12,453 bases of DNA from RGIG6904 sp024680835. Its GTDB lineage: Bacteria > Bacillota > Clostridia > Lachnospirales > Lachnospiraceae. The DNA is taken from contig JAILBP010000257.1 in the NCBI GenBank assembly GCA_024680835.1, positions 1 to 12,453 of the forward strand. The letters run 5' to 3'. The notes beneath the pieces were generated by a model. The model saw only the letters and a program-made list of their open reading frames with translations, ran no database searches and had not been told where the DNA came from. This document shows, piece after piece, positions 5,283 through 12,453 of this stretch (within the stretch, counting starts at the first letter, position 1; every line of letters begins with the position of its first letter). The position numbers and the translations under genes are program-made.

Positions 5283-7046
5283 ATGAAAACAATAATAAAA
5301 AAACCATATCTATTAAGTGCCGTGGCTATTATATTATTTGTTGTATTGGGGGTGCTAAACGAAAATACTAATGTATACGCAGACAGCCAAAAATGGGACG
5401 AAGCAGTTTCCTACGATGCAAATGCCAAATTCTCAATAGATTTATCTCAAAAAAGCGGTAACGGAAGCTATTCGATAAAAATCAAAAATGTCGATTACGG
5501 TATATCGCGTGTGGAAAAAACATTTAAAGTCAAACCCAATACCACATACCGCGCATCAGTAATGGCCAAATGCCAGGATTTTAATAAATCCTCAAATGAA
5601 AAATATGATTTTGGAAAATTTGGTGCTGTTTTGTCAATGGCGCAACAGATGCCACAAGGTTCGGAATACACAGGAAGTAAATGGAAGAAGCTGACATATA
5701 GTTTCAACAGCGGAGACGACGGACAATGTACATTAGCGCTATACAATGCCGGAAACAAGGGGACAGTCTATTTCAGCGATTTTAAGCTTGAGGAAATAAG
5801 AAAAAAATCCAATGAGTGGAATCTTTGTATAGTATATGTAAATAAAATCAAAGCACCAATTGTACAGAACGGTGAAAAAACAACTTTTTCCGAAAAGTTC
5901 TGTAAAGAAGATAAGGATTTTTGCACAGAGACTATAAAAAAGCTATATAGCTATGTACCTTTTCTTTCGGAAGAAAGAATGGATATAAAAAGTATAGATT
6001 TTTATGAATGCAAAAAAACCGTAACGTCATTATCATCACCAACAGGAAACAGTAATTATAATATTTCTTTAAGCGATAAAGCACTAAAAGAAACACTTGA
6101 CACTATAATATTAAATGCTGAAGAAAGCAGCGGAAAGCTATATGATCAGATAATAGTTGTATCACCGCTTTCTACTGACTTAGCCGGTAAATTGGGTGTG
6201 AACATCGAATATGAGGGAACGCCTTATGACACTACAGGCACGTATCATGGGATAATACAGGTATTTATTAATCACAAAGAGTTCAGAACTACTCTTTTAG
6301 CTACATTTGTTCATGAATTGCTTCATAGTGTAGAACACAATTCAAGTATAATTGATCCGGAACATAGTCCTTCAGTGCACGGATACGAAGAAGAATATGC
6401 GGATCATTATTTTGCGGGTAAAAATGGTCTTCAGGGAAATATCGCATATTTTTCTGATATTATGAGAAAGGCTACCTTCGACGGAAGAGGTTTCGACGAA
6501 AAAGCGTTTCTAACTTATGGTAACAGTACAAGAAAAACAATATACGGAAGTACGGAAAAAAATATTTATAAAAAGAAAGATATCACAAAACTGTCGATAT
6601 CAGAAATATCGGATAAAACATATACCGGTAAAGAAATAAAACCATCCGTTAACATAAAGAACGGCAAAAAAACTTTAAAAGAGGGGACAGATTACAATTT
6701 ATCTTATTCCTGCAACACTGATATAGGTATCGCTTCAGTGATCGTTACAGGAAAAGGAAAGTATTTCGGCTCCGTGAAACAAAATTTTAGAATAATACCG
6801 GCGGGGACAAATCCGACTTATGATTTGTCCGGAGAAAAATACTACTTGACATGGAAAACGTCAAAAGGGGCAACCGGATACGAGGTTTTCGGTTCAACCA
6901 ATGGAAAAGACTATACTTTGTTGAAAACTGTTGATGCCAGTGATTCGGACAGTTTAAATACTGTTATTGATTACACTGGAGAAAAATACACATTCAGGAT
7001 AAAAGCGTTCACAAAGCTATATCCACAAATTTTTTACAGTGAGTAA
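5283..7046 (+). CDS. Secreted HExxH zinc metalloprotease with Ig-like and FN3-like modules
   Basis: A 587-residue exported protein. A signal peptide covers about residues 1-33 (KK, hydrophobic core, likely cut after VYA). Residues about 40-172 look like a carbohydrate-binding jelly-roll module of the CBM4/9 type (KTFKVKPNTTYRASVMAK; GTVYFSDFKLEE). A protease-like domain follows at about 178-425 with FVHELLHSVEH: His344-Glu345-x-x-His348 should bind zinc, and His352 or Glu369-371 in HGYEEEYADHY may be the third ligand. Residues 433-505 are an Ig-like surface module (YTGKEIKPSV; LKEGTDYNLSY; GKGKYFGSVKQNFRI), and 510-580 resemble fibronectin type III. The gene is visibly richer in A/T than its neighbours and favours AAA and ATA codons. 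GGAG precedes the ATG, 27 bases after the TIR gene. Peptidase family and substrate are unknown. Confidence 0.8.
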   Translation: MKTIIKKPYLLSAVAIILFVVLGVLNENTNVYADSQKWDEAVSYDANAKFSIDLSQKSGNGSYSIKIKNVDYGISRVEKTFKVKPNTTYRASVMAKCQDFNKSSNEKYDFGKFGAVLSMAQQMPQGSEYTGSKWKKLTYSFNSGDDGQCTLALYNAGNKGTVYFSDFKLEEIRKKSNEWNLCIVYVNKIKAPIVQNGEKTTFSEKFCKEDKDFCTETIKKLYSYVPFLSEERMDIKSIDFYECKKTVTSLSSPTGNSNYNISLSDKALKETLDTIILNAEESSGKLYDQIIVVSPLSTDLAGKLGVNIEYEGTPYDTTGTYHGIIQVFINHKEFRTTLLATFVHELLHSVEHNSSIIDPEHSPSVHGYEEEYADHYFAGKNGLQGNIAYFSDIMRKATFDGRGFDEKAFLTYGNSTRKTIYGSTEKNIYKKKDITKLSISEISDKTYTGKEIKPSVNIKNGKKTLKEGTDYNLSYSCNTDIGIASVIVTGKGKYFGSVKQNFRIIPAGTNPTYDLSGEKYYLTWKTSKGATGYEVFGSTNGKDYTLLKTVDASDSDSLNTVIDYTGEKYTFRIKAFTKLYPQIFYSE

Positions 7047-7055
7047 ATTCATTTG

Positions 7056-7078
7056 AAGATCAAAGTAACTGTAAATAA
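7056..7078 (+). repeat. Relic of an Ig-like domain 3' end (copy 1)
   Basis: The 23 bases start AAGATCAAAGTAACTG and match 9781-9803 with one difference, and the 3' end of the Ig-domain gene at 8777-8800 closely. They would encode K-I-K-V-T-V-N, lie 9 bases past the metalloprotease stop codon and are in frame with it. Probably a leftover of a lost C-terminal domain. Confidence 0.55.
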
Positions 7079-7120
7079 AGTACTCTTGATAAAAGCATAG
7101 CCGAATTAATGGAGGGCAAG

Positions 7121-7630
7121 ATGAAAGGATTTCTCAGAAGAACAACCTCGTTTTTCCTAAATAATTACATACCCGGAAGTGAAGTAGACAAAGCCAAACT
7201 CTCTAAAACCTATCGCACACTCGATGACGGCTATTACAGCATCAGCAACGGCTGGTACATTACAGTCGGAAATACGGATTCCGAGGGTTACGCATATACC
7301 TCAGAAGATCCTTCATATTATTATTTTACCTACAGAGACGACGGCTATTATACTATCACCGCACCTAACGGAAAGCTCCTGGAATTAGATACCGCCAGTG
7401 GTAAGCTGATCACCAAAAACAATTACGATCCGAGTAAATACACTCAGCGCTGGCTCGTCAGCAGCTCAACAGATCTGGATAATAATCCGATCCTTACCAT
7501 ACATTCTCCTTTCAGAGGCGGGTATATCTCATATGATCCGGGATGGCTTTTCGTCTCCGGTAGGGGATTATATGTGGACACAAGCGGCTCAAGCTTTTCG
7601 GAATATGGTTGGGAGATACAGCAACAGTAA
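7121..7630 (+). CDS. Ricin-type beta-trefoil lectin-like protein, no signal peptide
   Basis: A 169-residue protein resembling a single ricin B-type beta-trefoil. Three similar strand-rich segments are visible: about 36-70 (DDGYYSISNGWYITVG), 74-111 (DDGYYTITAPNGKLLELD ending in the characteristic Q-R-W at 109-111) and 113-167 (ILTIHSP to GWEIQQQ). Such folds bind sugars, usually outside the cell. The N-terminus MKGFLRRTTSFFLNNYIPGS starts like the basic region of a signal peptide but has no hydrophobic core, so export is not explained. Start choice: GGAGGG (7111-7116) lies 4-5 bases before the ATG at 7121, while the in-frame ATG at 7109 overlaps that site. It lies 74 bases after the metalloprotease gene, no promoter or terminator seen between, so probably co-transcribed. 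It could be a worn fragment of a larger secreted lectin. Confidence 0.65.
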   Translation: MKGFLRRTTSFFLNNYIPGSEVDKAKLSKTYRTLDDGYYSISNGWYITVGNTDSEGYAYTSEDPSYYYFTYRDDGYYTITAPNGKLLELDTASGKLITKNNYDPSKYTQRWLVSSSTDLDNNPILTIHSPFRGGYISYDPGWLFVSGRGLYVDTSGSSFSEYGWEIQQQ

Positions 7631-7662
7631 TCCCCAAAAGAGCCGGTCAGGTTTATGACATT

Positions 7663-7673
7663 TCCGAATCGGA
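7663..7673. promoter_or_regulatory. Small palindrome upstream of promoter copy B
   Basis: TCCGA-A-TCGGA is a perfect 5-bp dyad 17 bases upstream of the -35 at 7691. Upstream of promoter copy A only scattered CCGAA/CCG matches occur. It may be a regulator site; support is weak. Confidence 0.25.
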
Positions 7674-7681
7674 CAATACTC

Positions 7682-7731
7682 CTGTTTCAGTTGACCTGCT
7701 CCCCAAAAAAAGAGTATAATGAATATTGTAT
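7682..7731 (+). promoter_or_regulatory. Promoter of the Ig-domain secreted protein (promoter copy B)
   Basis: TTGACC (7691-7696), 18-base spacer ending in GAG, TATAAT (7715-7720), then ATTGTAT (7725-7731). It aligns without gaps to the TIR-operon promoter at 3426-3475, including upstream CTGTTTC and identical element spacing, so the two units may share regulation. Confidence 0.8.
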
Positions 7732-7742
7732 TTATCACATTA

Positions 7743-7760
7743 CAGTGCTGTAGAGCACTG
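7743..7760 (+). promoter_or_regulatory. Leader hairpin
   Basis: CAGTGCT (7743-7749) and AGCACTG (7754-7760) form a perfect 7-bp stem with loop GTAG, about 16 bases after the expected transcription start and 20 bases before the ribosome binding site. It could stabilise the messenger, bind a protein as DNA dyad, or be incidental. Confidence 0.4.
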
Positions 7761-7795
7761 CCAAAATGTCCTCATTAAAAAAGGAGATTACATAT

Positions 7796-8800
7796 ATGAA
7801 GCAGACAAACAATCTTAAAAAAGCATTTGCATTTGCCCTGTCGCTCTCGCTTGCAGCGGCCATCAATCCCGTATCGGCAATGGCACAGTCAGTCAAAGGA
7901 GTTGTCGCACCGTTGACGGTTGTCGTAAATGACGACGGCGGGCTGATGGGATCATCCGATATTCAGAGCTGGAATGAACCCGGCTTATTTTCTTCGGATT
8001 TTAATTCATACACAGTGAGTGCAGACATTTATTTTCCCTGTTCGTATTTTATGGAAAACGATGGTTCAGTCTTTATCGATCCAAAGGTTTCATTCTGGTT
8101 TGAAGATCTCGGCGTAAACGGATATCTCGAAAGCGACACAGTTGTACGCGTCGGATTTGATTATGGAAAAAACTGTGTTTTCTGGAAAGGTCTGAACATT
8201 AAAAATGACGAGGAAACAGATGACATTCCCTGCGTAAAAAATGCCAAAGTAGTCGGCGATATGGTCAAGGTTGAGATCGTGGATGCCACTCTTAATCCTA
8301 CTTTTAAGACGCAGGATTGGGATGAAGCGACCGGTTCCAACAGGATCTGGACCGATCCGATCCCGGCCACAGGAGATGCTGTTCCGCTATTCAGGGTATC
8401 TATGGATCGTGCGTTTGAGGGTAAGATCGCCGTTGCAAATGCTTCGATCAAAATAGGTGATAAAAACTACAAAACCGATTACAGCAAAAAAGGAGCTATT
8501 GCCGGCTTCTACGGCGAGATAGAGCAGGAATTCACAGAGCTGAATGCCGAGATATTTAATACCTCTATAGTCTCTGTCGGAAAGAAATCCGTTAAGATTA
8601 AACCGTCGAAGAGCGCTACCGTCAAAGTAGCTACCATGTTTAGCGATGATAAGGTCAATGTTTCATCATCCTCTGCCAAGGTTGCAAAAGTAACATACAA
8701 GAACGGAAAGCTCACTATAAAGGGTATCAAAAAAGGAAAAGCAACCATCTCCGTGAAAGTAAACGGTGTGACACAAAAGATCAAAGTCACTGTAAAATAA
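7796..8800 (+). CDS. Secreted protein with C-terminal Ig-like (Big_2-type) domain
   Basis: A 334-residue exported protein. The signal peptide is clear: basic MKQTNNLKKA, hydrophobic AFALSLSLAAA, and a likely cut after AMA (residue 30). Residues about 36-255 form a strand-rich domain I do not recognise (SYTVSADIYFPCSYFMENDG; VVRVGFDYGKNCVFWKGL), with Cys82, Cys127 and Cys146. Residues about 263-334 are a bacterial Ig-like domain (KSVKIKPSKSATVKV, then KNGKLTIKGIKKGKATISVKV) that ends the protein with KIKVTVK. The ATG at 7796 has AAGGAG 9 bases upstream; the in-frame ATG at 7766 has no ribosome binding site. It has its own promoter, near-identical to that of the TIR operon, a leader hairpin and a terminator. 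It may sit in or near the cell wall; ligand and function are unknown. Confidence 0.85.
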   Translation: MKQTNNLKKAFAFALSLSLAAAINPVSAMAQSVKGVVAPLTVVVNDDGGLMGSSDIQSWNEPGLFSSDFNSYTVSADIYFPCSYFMENDGSVFIDPKVSFWFEDLGVNGYLESDTVVRVGFDYGKNCVFWKGLNIKNDEETDDIPCVKNAKVVGDMVKVEIVDATLNPTFKTQDWDEATGSNRIWTDPIPATGDAVPLFRVSMDRAFEGKIAVANASIKIGDKNYKTDYSKKGAIAGFYGEIEQEFTELNAEIFNTSIVSVGKKSVKIKPSKSATVKVATMFSDDKVNVSSSSAKVAKVTYKNGKLTIKGIKKGKATISVKVNGVTQKIKVTVK

Positions 8801-8863
8801 ATTTTTTACGACGGGTGAAGTGGTTCACAGGCGGATCAGCATGTGTTCGCGGACGCATACTTG

Positions 8864-8893
8864 AAGGGAGTCGGCTTTTGCCGGCTCCCTTTT
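8864..8893 (+). terminator. Rho-independent terminator after the Ig-domain gene
   Basis: GGGAGTCGGC (8866-8875), loop TTTT, GCCGGCTCCC (8880-8889), then TTTT. The stem has ten pairs with one G-T wobble, extended by two A-T pairs. Confidence 0.85.
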
Positions 8894-8953
8894 ACATTTC
8901 AAGATTTCTATAGCTCTTCTTCTGTGAATGCAGATAAGTGTTATTTACGCTTC

Positions 8954-8982
8954 TTTACAATGCATAATACATAAAGTATACT
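8954..8982 (+). promoter_or_regulatory. Promoter of the lipoprotein gene
   Basis: TTTACA (8954-8959), 17-base spacer, TATACT (8977-8982), about 33 bases upstream of the ATG at 9016. It is unlike the paired promoters at 3435 and 7691. Confidence 0.65.
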
Positions 8983-9015
8983 TTAAGTTAATAAAAAAAT
9001 TTACGGAGACATCAC

Positions 9016-9741
9016 ATGGCAATCGCATATCGGATCAGATCAATAATACCTTTGCTCTTAACAGCCATTCTTTTCACCGGCTGTGTGCAGGGAGAAAATG
9101 AACAGGTGAGAGCCGGTCAAAAGATGATGGAAGAGTACTTTGCCGAGACCGGCAGACAGGCTTCCGTGACAGAAATCTACGCGGATGTAACCCGGCCGGA
9201 GGCTGACCGACTCGAGATGAGTGATTTCGTCAAAGGCAACTACAGGCTTGACGGGGAAAAATATGAGTTCTGGACAAATGTGGAAACCGGCAGCATATAC
9301 TCCTCGGAAGGTCTGCAGAAATTCAGTGACAGTATTTTGAAAATACAGGCGGATCAGCTGGGCTTCGATGTTTCAAGCTGTACATGCTATGCATCAGTGA
9401 CTATCGATCCCGAATTCACCGGTGAGCCGGGGAACTCCCGGGGGCAGACGGATACCGTGACCCTAATGGATGTTCTCCCGGTTTCGATCACGGATATGGA
9501 TGAGTTTGCGAAAATAGCACTTGAGAGTGAACATATATTTGTCCGGTCTTTTATCATTTGCCGGAAAAACCCGCTGAATGCCGACACAAAGTCGGTTGAT
9601 ATACCGGGATGGACCAATAACCAGATCACAGTATGTGAGCTGGAAGATCCAAATGTCTCTCTTCCGACAGATAAATACGATATTCTCGAATACTGGATAA
9701 ATAATGCAGAAAGCTGTATGGATATCACTACAGGTGCCTAA
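9016..9741 (+). CDS. Putative lipoprotein of unknown function
   Basis: A 241-residue protein with a lipoprotein-type signal: basic IRS, hydrophobic IIPLLLTAILF, then F-T-G-C with Cys23 as the likely lipidated residue. Phe at -3 is less usual than Leu, but the rest fits. The mature part is acidic, with a short stretch YRLDGEKYEFWTNVETGSIY (76-95) that suggests a beta hairpin, and later cysteines at 122, 124, 182, 207 and 234. I recognise no family. GGAG (9005-9008) precedes the ATG by seven bases. It is monocistronic as far as can be seen: own promoter upstream, a convergent large gene downstream. Just past its stop lies a relic of an Ig-like domain end, in frame with this gene, so it may once have been longer or have recombined there. 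Confidence 0.75.
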   Translation: MAIAYRIRSIIPLLLTAILFTGCVQGENEQVRAGQKMMEEYFAETGRQASVTEIYADVTRPEADRLEMSDFVKGNYRLDGEKYEFWTNVETGSIYSSEGLQKFSDSILKIQADQLGFDVSSCTCYASVTIDPEFTGEPGNSRGQTDTVTLMDVLPVSITDMDEFAKIALESEHIFVRSFIICRKNPLNADTKSVDIPGWTNNQITVCELEDPNVSLPTDKYDILEYWINNAESCMDITTGA

Positions 9742-9756
9742 ATCATTTGACATACA

Positions 9757-9803
9757 TCGATGGTAAAATTACAATCAAAAAAGATCAAAGTAACCGTAAA
9801 TAA
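9757..9803 (+). repeat. Relic of an Ig-like domain 3' end (copy 2)
   Basis: Bases 9781-9803 match the relic at 7056-7078 with one difference and would encode K-I-K-V-T-V-N. Just before it, 9759-9776 can be read in another frame as D-G-K-I-T-I-K, like N-G-K-L-T-I-K in the Ig domain of the 7796 gene. The two parts meet in an A-run, as expected if the middle of such a domain was deleted between short A-tracts. Confidence 0.5.
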
Positions 9804-9879
9804 CCTCTAATTTTATTGCGGTTTTAGGGGATGTATTGGGGCTGTTTTGGAGCTATATTACACAAAAATACACACTCAG

Positions 9880-12453
9880 TCAATGAGTTCCCATACTCTC
9901 ATAATCCGAATTAATGGTATTTTTCATGTCAAAGATCAGGAAGTCTCCATCCCTTAGTGTGATGCATTTTCCGCCGGTAAGGCTGCGATCGTAGATAAAT
10001 CCCTGTTTTTTCCACATATTGCAGTAACCTGCTGCCTCATTCTGTTCGTTAATGTAGCTCAGATTCACCGAACCGTTTGCCACAGACAGGATCTCGAATT
10101 GCACCAATATAAACCCGTCTTTGAGGAAAACTCTGTCATCCTGCCTGATGCGACCGGCTTTTTTCTGAATATATTGCGCGATATCAACAACTGCAGGGAC
10201 CGCGTAAATATCATCCGGAAGGCGGTAGCTTCCTGACCAGATCTGAATAGATCTCTCACATATCAAGTGGTCCACAACATTTTTTTGAAAAACCGGTTGG
10301 TAGGTTCTGTCGGATGCGGACAATGTCACAGGGACAAAAACCTGCTTCAGGTCTTTCTTTGAATACAGTCTGACCTCCGTGCGCGTAAGGAAGTCATCCG
10401 ATATATGATAGTATTTCGGCAGCATGACAATCCCGTCATTTTCTCCTCTCATACTGCCTATGGTCTTCAGTTCAAAGGTTATACGGTAACCCGCTCCCGG
10501 AACACTGCCTGTCATATCATGCGTTATGTTTCCCGAAACACCTTCTTTATAATACTGTGAAGTCACGGGAGCCAGTGGATCAGAAACCCTGTCCGGTATA
10601 ACCTCTCCCTCCATTGAAAGCCGGCCCGCTCTGTATCTGACACCTCTTTTCACTCCGCGCTCACTGTAAAACACATTCCACCACCCGGGATAATCTTCCA
10701 CATCTGTCACTGACAAATCGTACATTCGACCTGTCACGGTCACAGTCACATCATCACAGGCAATATAATGATCACCTGAGATATTGGCATCACGCTCCGA
10801 AAGAAGTTCAAATCCGGTACCATCCGCCATGATCTGATCAGCGACATCTGTCGGCACTCCCTCAACGGTTTCCACTCCACTGCAGTTTATGGCAAATACC
10901 CTGTATTCGATATCATAATCACCCTCTTCCACTCCAACGGGCAGATAAAATGTGCCCGACCTGCCCGCCAGAGTAACCCAGGTATAGGGCAAAACATATT
11001 TTTCACCGTAATAAACCGCAAAAGGCATCCTGACCTGTCTCTTCCGGGAATATTTTCCGTAATCTCCACGGCCGTAGCCTTTAGCCTTTATATGCTCCCC
11101 GGTTTCGGATATTGAGAGCGTAAATTCCTTCCCGAGAACAAGAGATTTGTGCACAGTCGGCTTGTACTGCTGGTTTCCGGCTCTGTCATCCGTGCAAAGC
11201 CCTGTACAAACAACCGGTGTGTGTACAAAAACATCATTTACGTCTGAAGTCTCATATAATAAGGTACTCTCTGTTTCGGAAAACATACCGTCCCTGCGCA
11301 TCTGCATCTTTCTGTAAGTAACATATGCGCGGGATCCGTGATCTCCGTTTGCGGTTTTTTCCGGAATTCTGATATCATTTTGGGAAACGACAGAAACATA
11401 AGCCTCCTGCGGCGTGGTCAATCCCTGTGTACTCCCCCTTTCCCACATGCCTTTCAGAAAAACATAACCGTTTACACTCAACAGGTCATTTCTGACTTCA
11501 CAGCCATTACATACGCTTTCGGCTGCTTCGATCAAGGCCTGCTGCCCGTCTTCCTCATATTCTTCCCTTGAAATATAGGCAGTATCGGGCTCGTCAGGTA
11601 TCAGCACATAGCTTCCCCTGTTGATCCTGCAGACTATCGCCGGATCGGAAATATCATGAAATACTACATTCTCAGACAATGAACCGTTTTCTATGACAGC
11701 AGTCTCAGCCTTAAATATTCTCACAGTATCGATCCTGTAGTAACTGTAATCGCTGTCTACATAGACCCTCTTTTTCTGTTCCCTGTATTCTCCGTCGTCA
11801 TCGTAATGCCAAATGTATACATCCACAGGCACAAACTTACTGCCGGAGTATTTTCTTAAACCAATGTTAATATAGTAGTCCTGAAAAGAATACATTGCAT
11901 CCAGCTTTTCCCCGGACGGAATTGCCTTTTCCACATCAAACTGCGGATCATCTGACGGCTGTGCCAGAAGCCTTGCGTAATTTCCCGCAACATGATCTTT
12001 GCCGTAAGAGTATGTAAATTCCCCGATATCCACCTCTCTTATATAGTAAAAACAGACTGATACGCTCTCATATGTAAGGTCAGAGTTATCAACATTATAA
12101 ACAGGTTGTCCACCATATTTTGTGGTTAATCCATTTTTATCCACCAAATATATTGTCGAATAGGAAAGATCGAACCTGTAACCGGACAGATCCTCCGCCT
12201 CAAACCAATACTCCCTGTCTTCTAAAGAACCTTCCTCATCAAATCCCAGAAAACCAAGGCTTACAGCGCTGTCAATATCATCCTCACTCTCCACCTCATA
12301 GTATTTTATACTCAGTTCTCCCCAGAGTTTTTCTTCGTCGCCTCCAAAATACACACACTTCCCGAAATGAGAGTCAAGACTGTCGGGATCAGCCCAACTT
12401 TCCGCATTTTTAATAGAGTATGCGCTGAAATATACCGTTCCCCAGACACTTCC
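9880..12453 (-). CDS. Very large extracellular DUF5704-like protein (partial, N-terminus beyond right edge)
   Basis: The minus-strand frame is open from the right window edge to TGA at 9880-9882, giving 857 visible residues; the true start lies outside, and a GTG at 12354 inside the frame is not a credible start. I tentatively recognise a DUF5704-type protein, large secreted proteins of Clostridia with unknown role. The supporting segments are VFVHTPVVCTG (about residue 409), YGRGDYGKYSRKRQVRMPFA (about 460), RMYDLSVTDVEDYPGWWNVF (about 576-595) and GYRITFELKTIGSM further on. The beginning of the visible part repeats itself loosely: WGTVYFSAYSI with DSLDSHFGKCVYFGGDEE, then WGELSIKYYEV with DDIDSAVSLGFLGFDEE. 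The protein is rich in Tyr, Asp and Gly, as in surface proteins. No signal peptide or anchor can be judged. It converges on the lipoprotein gene. Confidence 0.8.
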   Translation of the reverse strand, partial: GSVWGTVYFSAYSIKNAESWADPDSLDSHFGKCVYFGGDEEKLWGELSIKYYEVESEDDIDSAVSLGFLGFDEEGSLEDREYWFEAEDLSGYRFDLSYSTIYLVDKNGLTTKYGGQPVYNVDNSDLTYESVSVCFYYIREVDIGEFTYSYGKDHVAGNYARLLAQPSDDPQFDVEKAIPSGEKLDAMYSFQDYYINIGLRKYSGSKFVPVDVYIWHYDDDGEYREQKKRVYVDSDYSYYRIDTVRIFKAETAVIENGSLSENVVFHDISDPAIVCRINRGSYVLIPDEPDTAYISREEYEEDGQQALIEAAESVCNGCEVRNDLLSVNGYVFLKGMWERGSTQGLTTPQEAYVSVVSQNDIRIPEKTANGDHGSRAYVTYRKMQMRRDGMFSETESTLLYETSDVNDVFVHTPVVCTGLCTDDRAGNQQYKPTVHKSLVLGKEFTLSISETGEHIKAKGYGRGDYGKYSRKRQVRMPFAVYYGEKYVLPYTWVTLAGRSGTFYLPVGVEEGDYDIEYRVFAINCSGVETVEGVPTDVADQIMADGTGFELLSERDANISGDHYIACDDVTVTVTGRMYDLSVTDVEDYPGWWNVFYSERGVKRGVRYRAGRLSMEGEVIPDRVSDPLAPVTSQYYKEGVSGNITHDMTGSVPGAGYRITFELKTIGSMRGENDGIVMLPKYYHISDDFLTRTEVRLYSKKDLKQVFVPVTLSASDRTYQPVFQKNVVDHLICERSIQIWSGSYRLPDDIYAVPAVVDIAQYIQKKAGRIRQDDRVFLKDGFILVQFEILSVANGSVNLSYINEQNEAAGYCNMWKKQGFIYDRSLTGGKCITLRDGDFLIFDMKNTINSDYESMGTH

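Noticed and set aside
9747..9775. TTGACA, 17 bases, TACAAT as a promoter
   Set aside because: Good match by eye, but it lies in the Ig-domain relic, points at the 3' end of a convergent gene and has no gene downstream on its strand.
9804..9830. CCTCTAA/TTAGGGG hairpin as a terminator between the convergent genes
   Set aside because: Short stem with a wobble or mismatch, a 13-base loop and no proper T tract on either strand.
12120..12413. 97-codon plus-strand frame at the right end
   Set aside because: Antisense to the large open minus-strand gene, with a Pro/His-rich composition typical of a shadow frame.

Overview
The window looks like a chromosomal accessory stretch from a Gram-positive anaerobe, most likely a member of the Lachnospiraceae (Butyrivibrio/Roseburia-type Clostridia). 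The grounds are: strong GGAGG ribosome binding sites, sigma-70-like promoters in AT-rich spacers, a PutP symporter beside a YvyF-like zinc-ribbon protein, a TIR protein with BspA/DUF285 repeats, secreted Ig-like-domain proteins, and a very large DUF5704-like extracellular protein. No rRNA, tRNA, transposase or CRISPR array was seen. The assignment rests on family recognition only, with no database search.

Left end (1-1600, minus strand): a YvyF-like zinc-ribbon/HTH protein followed by the 5' two thirds of a sodium/proline symporter gene (putP) that runs off the left edge. The putative promoter of this pair is bracketed by an 8-bp inverted repeat. Next (1620-1921, plus strand) is the stump of an AAA-type ATPase gene. 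It keeps its ribosome binding site and a strong terminator, but the coding part stops exactly at the Walker A lysine, and a phased array of ATTATAT repeats sits upstream. A YccF membrane protein (minus) and a VapBC-type toxin-antitoxin operon (minus) follow; the latter has a clear promoter and a double palindromic operator.

Centre (3426-7630, plus strand): a probable three-gene operon. It encodes (1) a TIR - transmembrane - BspA/DUF285 leucine-rich-repeat protein, arranged like a Toll-like receptor with TIR predicted inside and LRR outside; (2) a secreted HExxH metalloprotease with an N-terminal jelly-roll-like module and C-terminal Ig-like and FN3-like modules; and (3) a small ricin-type beta-trefoil protein with no signal peptide. 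A second promoter, nearly a copy of the one driving this operon (about 40 of 50 positions identical, no gaps), drives the next gene, a secreted protein with a C-terminal Ig-like (Big_2-type) domain and its own terminator. The two transcription units may therefore be controlled together.

Right end: a small lipoprotein with its own promoter, then, convergent on the minus strand, most of a very large DUF5704-like protein whose start lies beyond the right edge. Short relics of Ig-like domain 3' ends (coding K-I-K-V-T-V) lie just past the stop codons of the metalloprotease and lipoprotein genes. They suggest that this block of cell-surface genes evolved by domain loss or exchange. The most interesting candidate system is the TIR-LRR receptor-like protein with its co-transcribed secreted protease and lectin-like protein; any signalling or defence function is inference.
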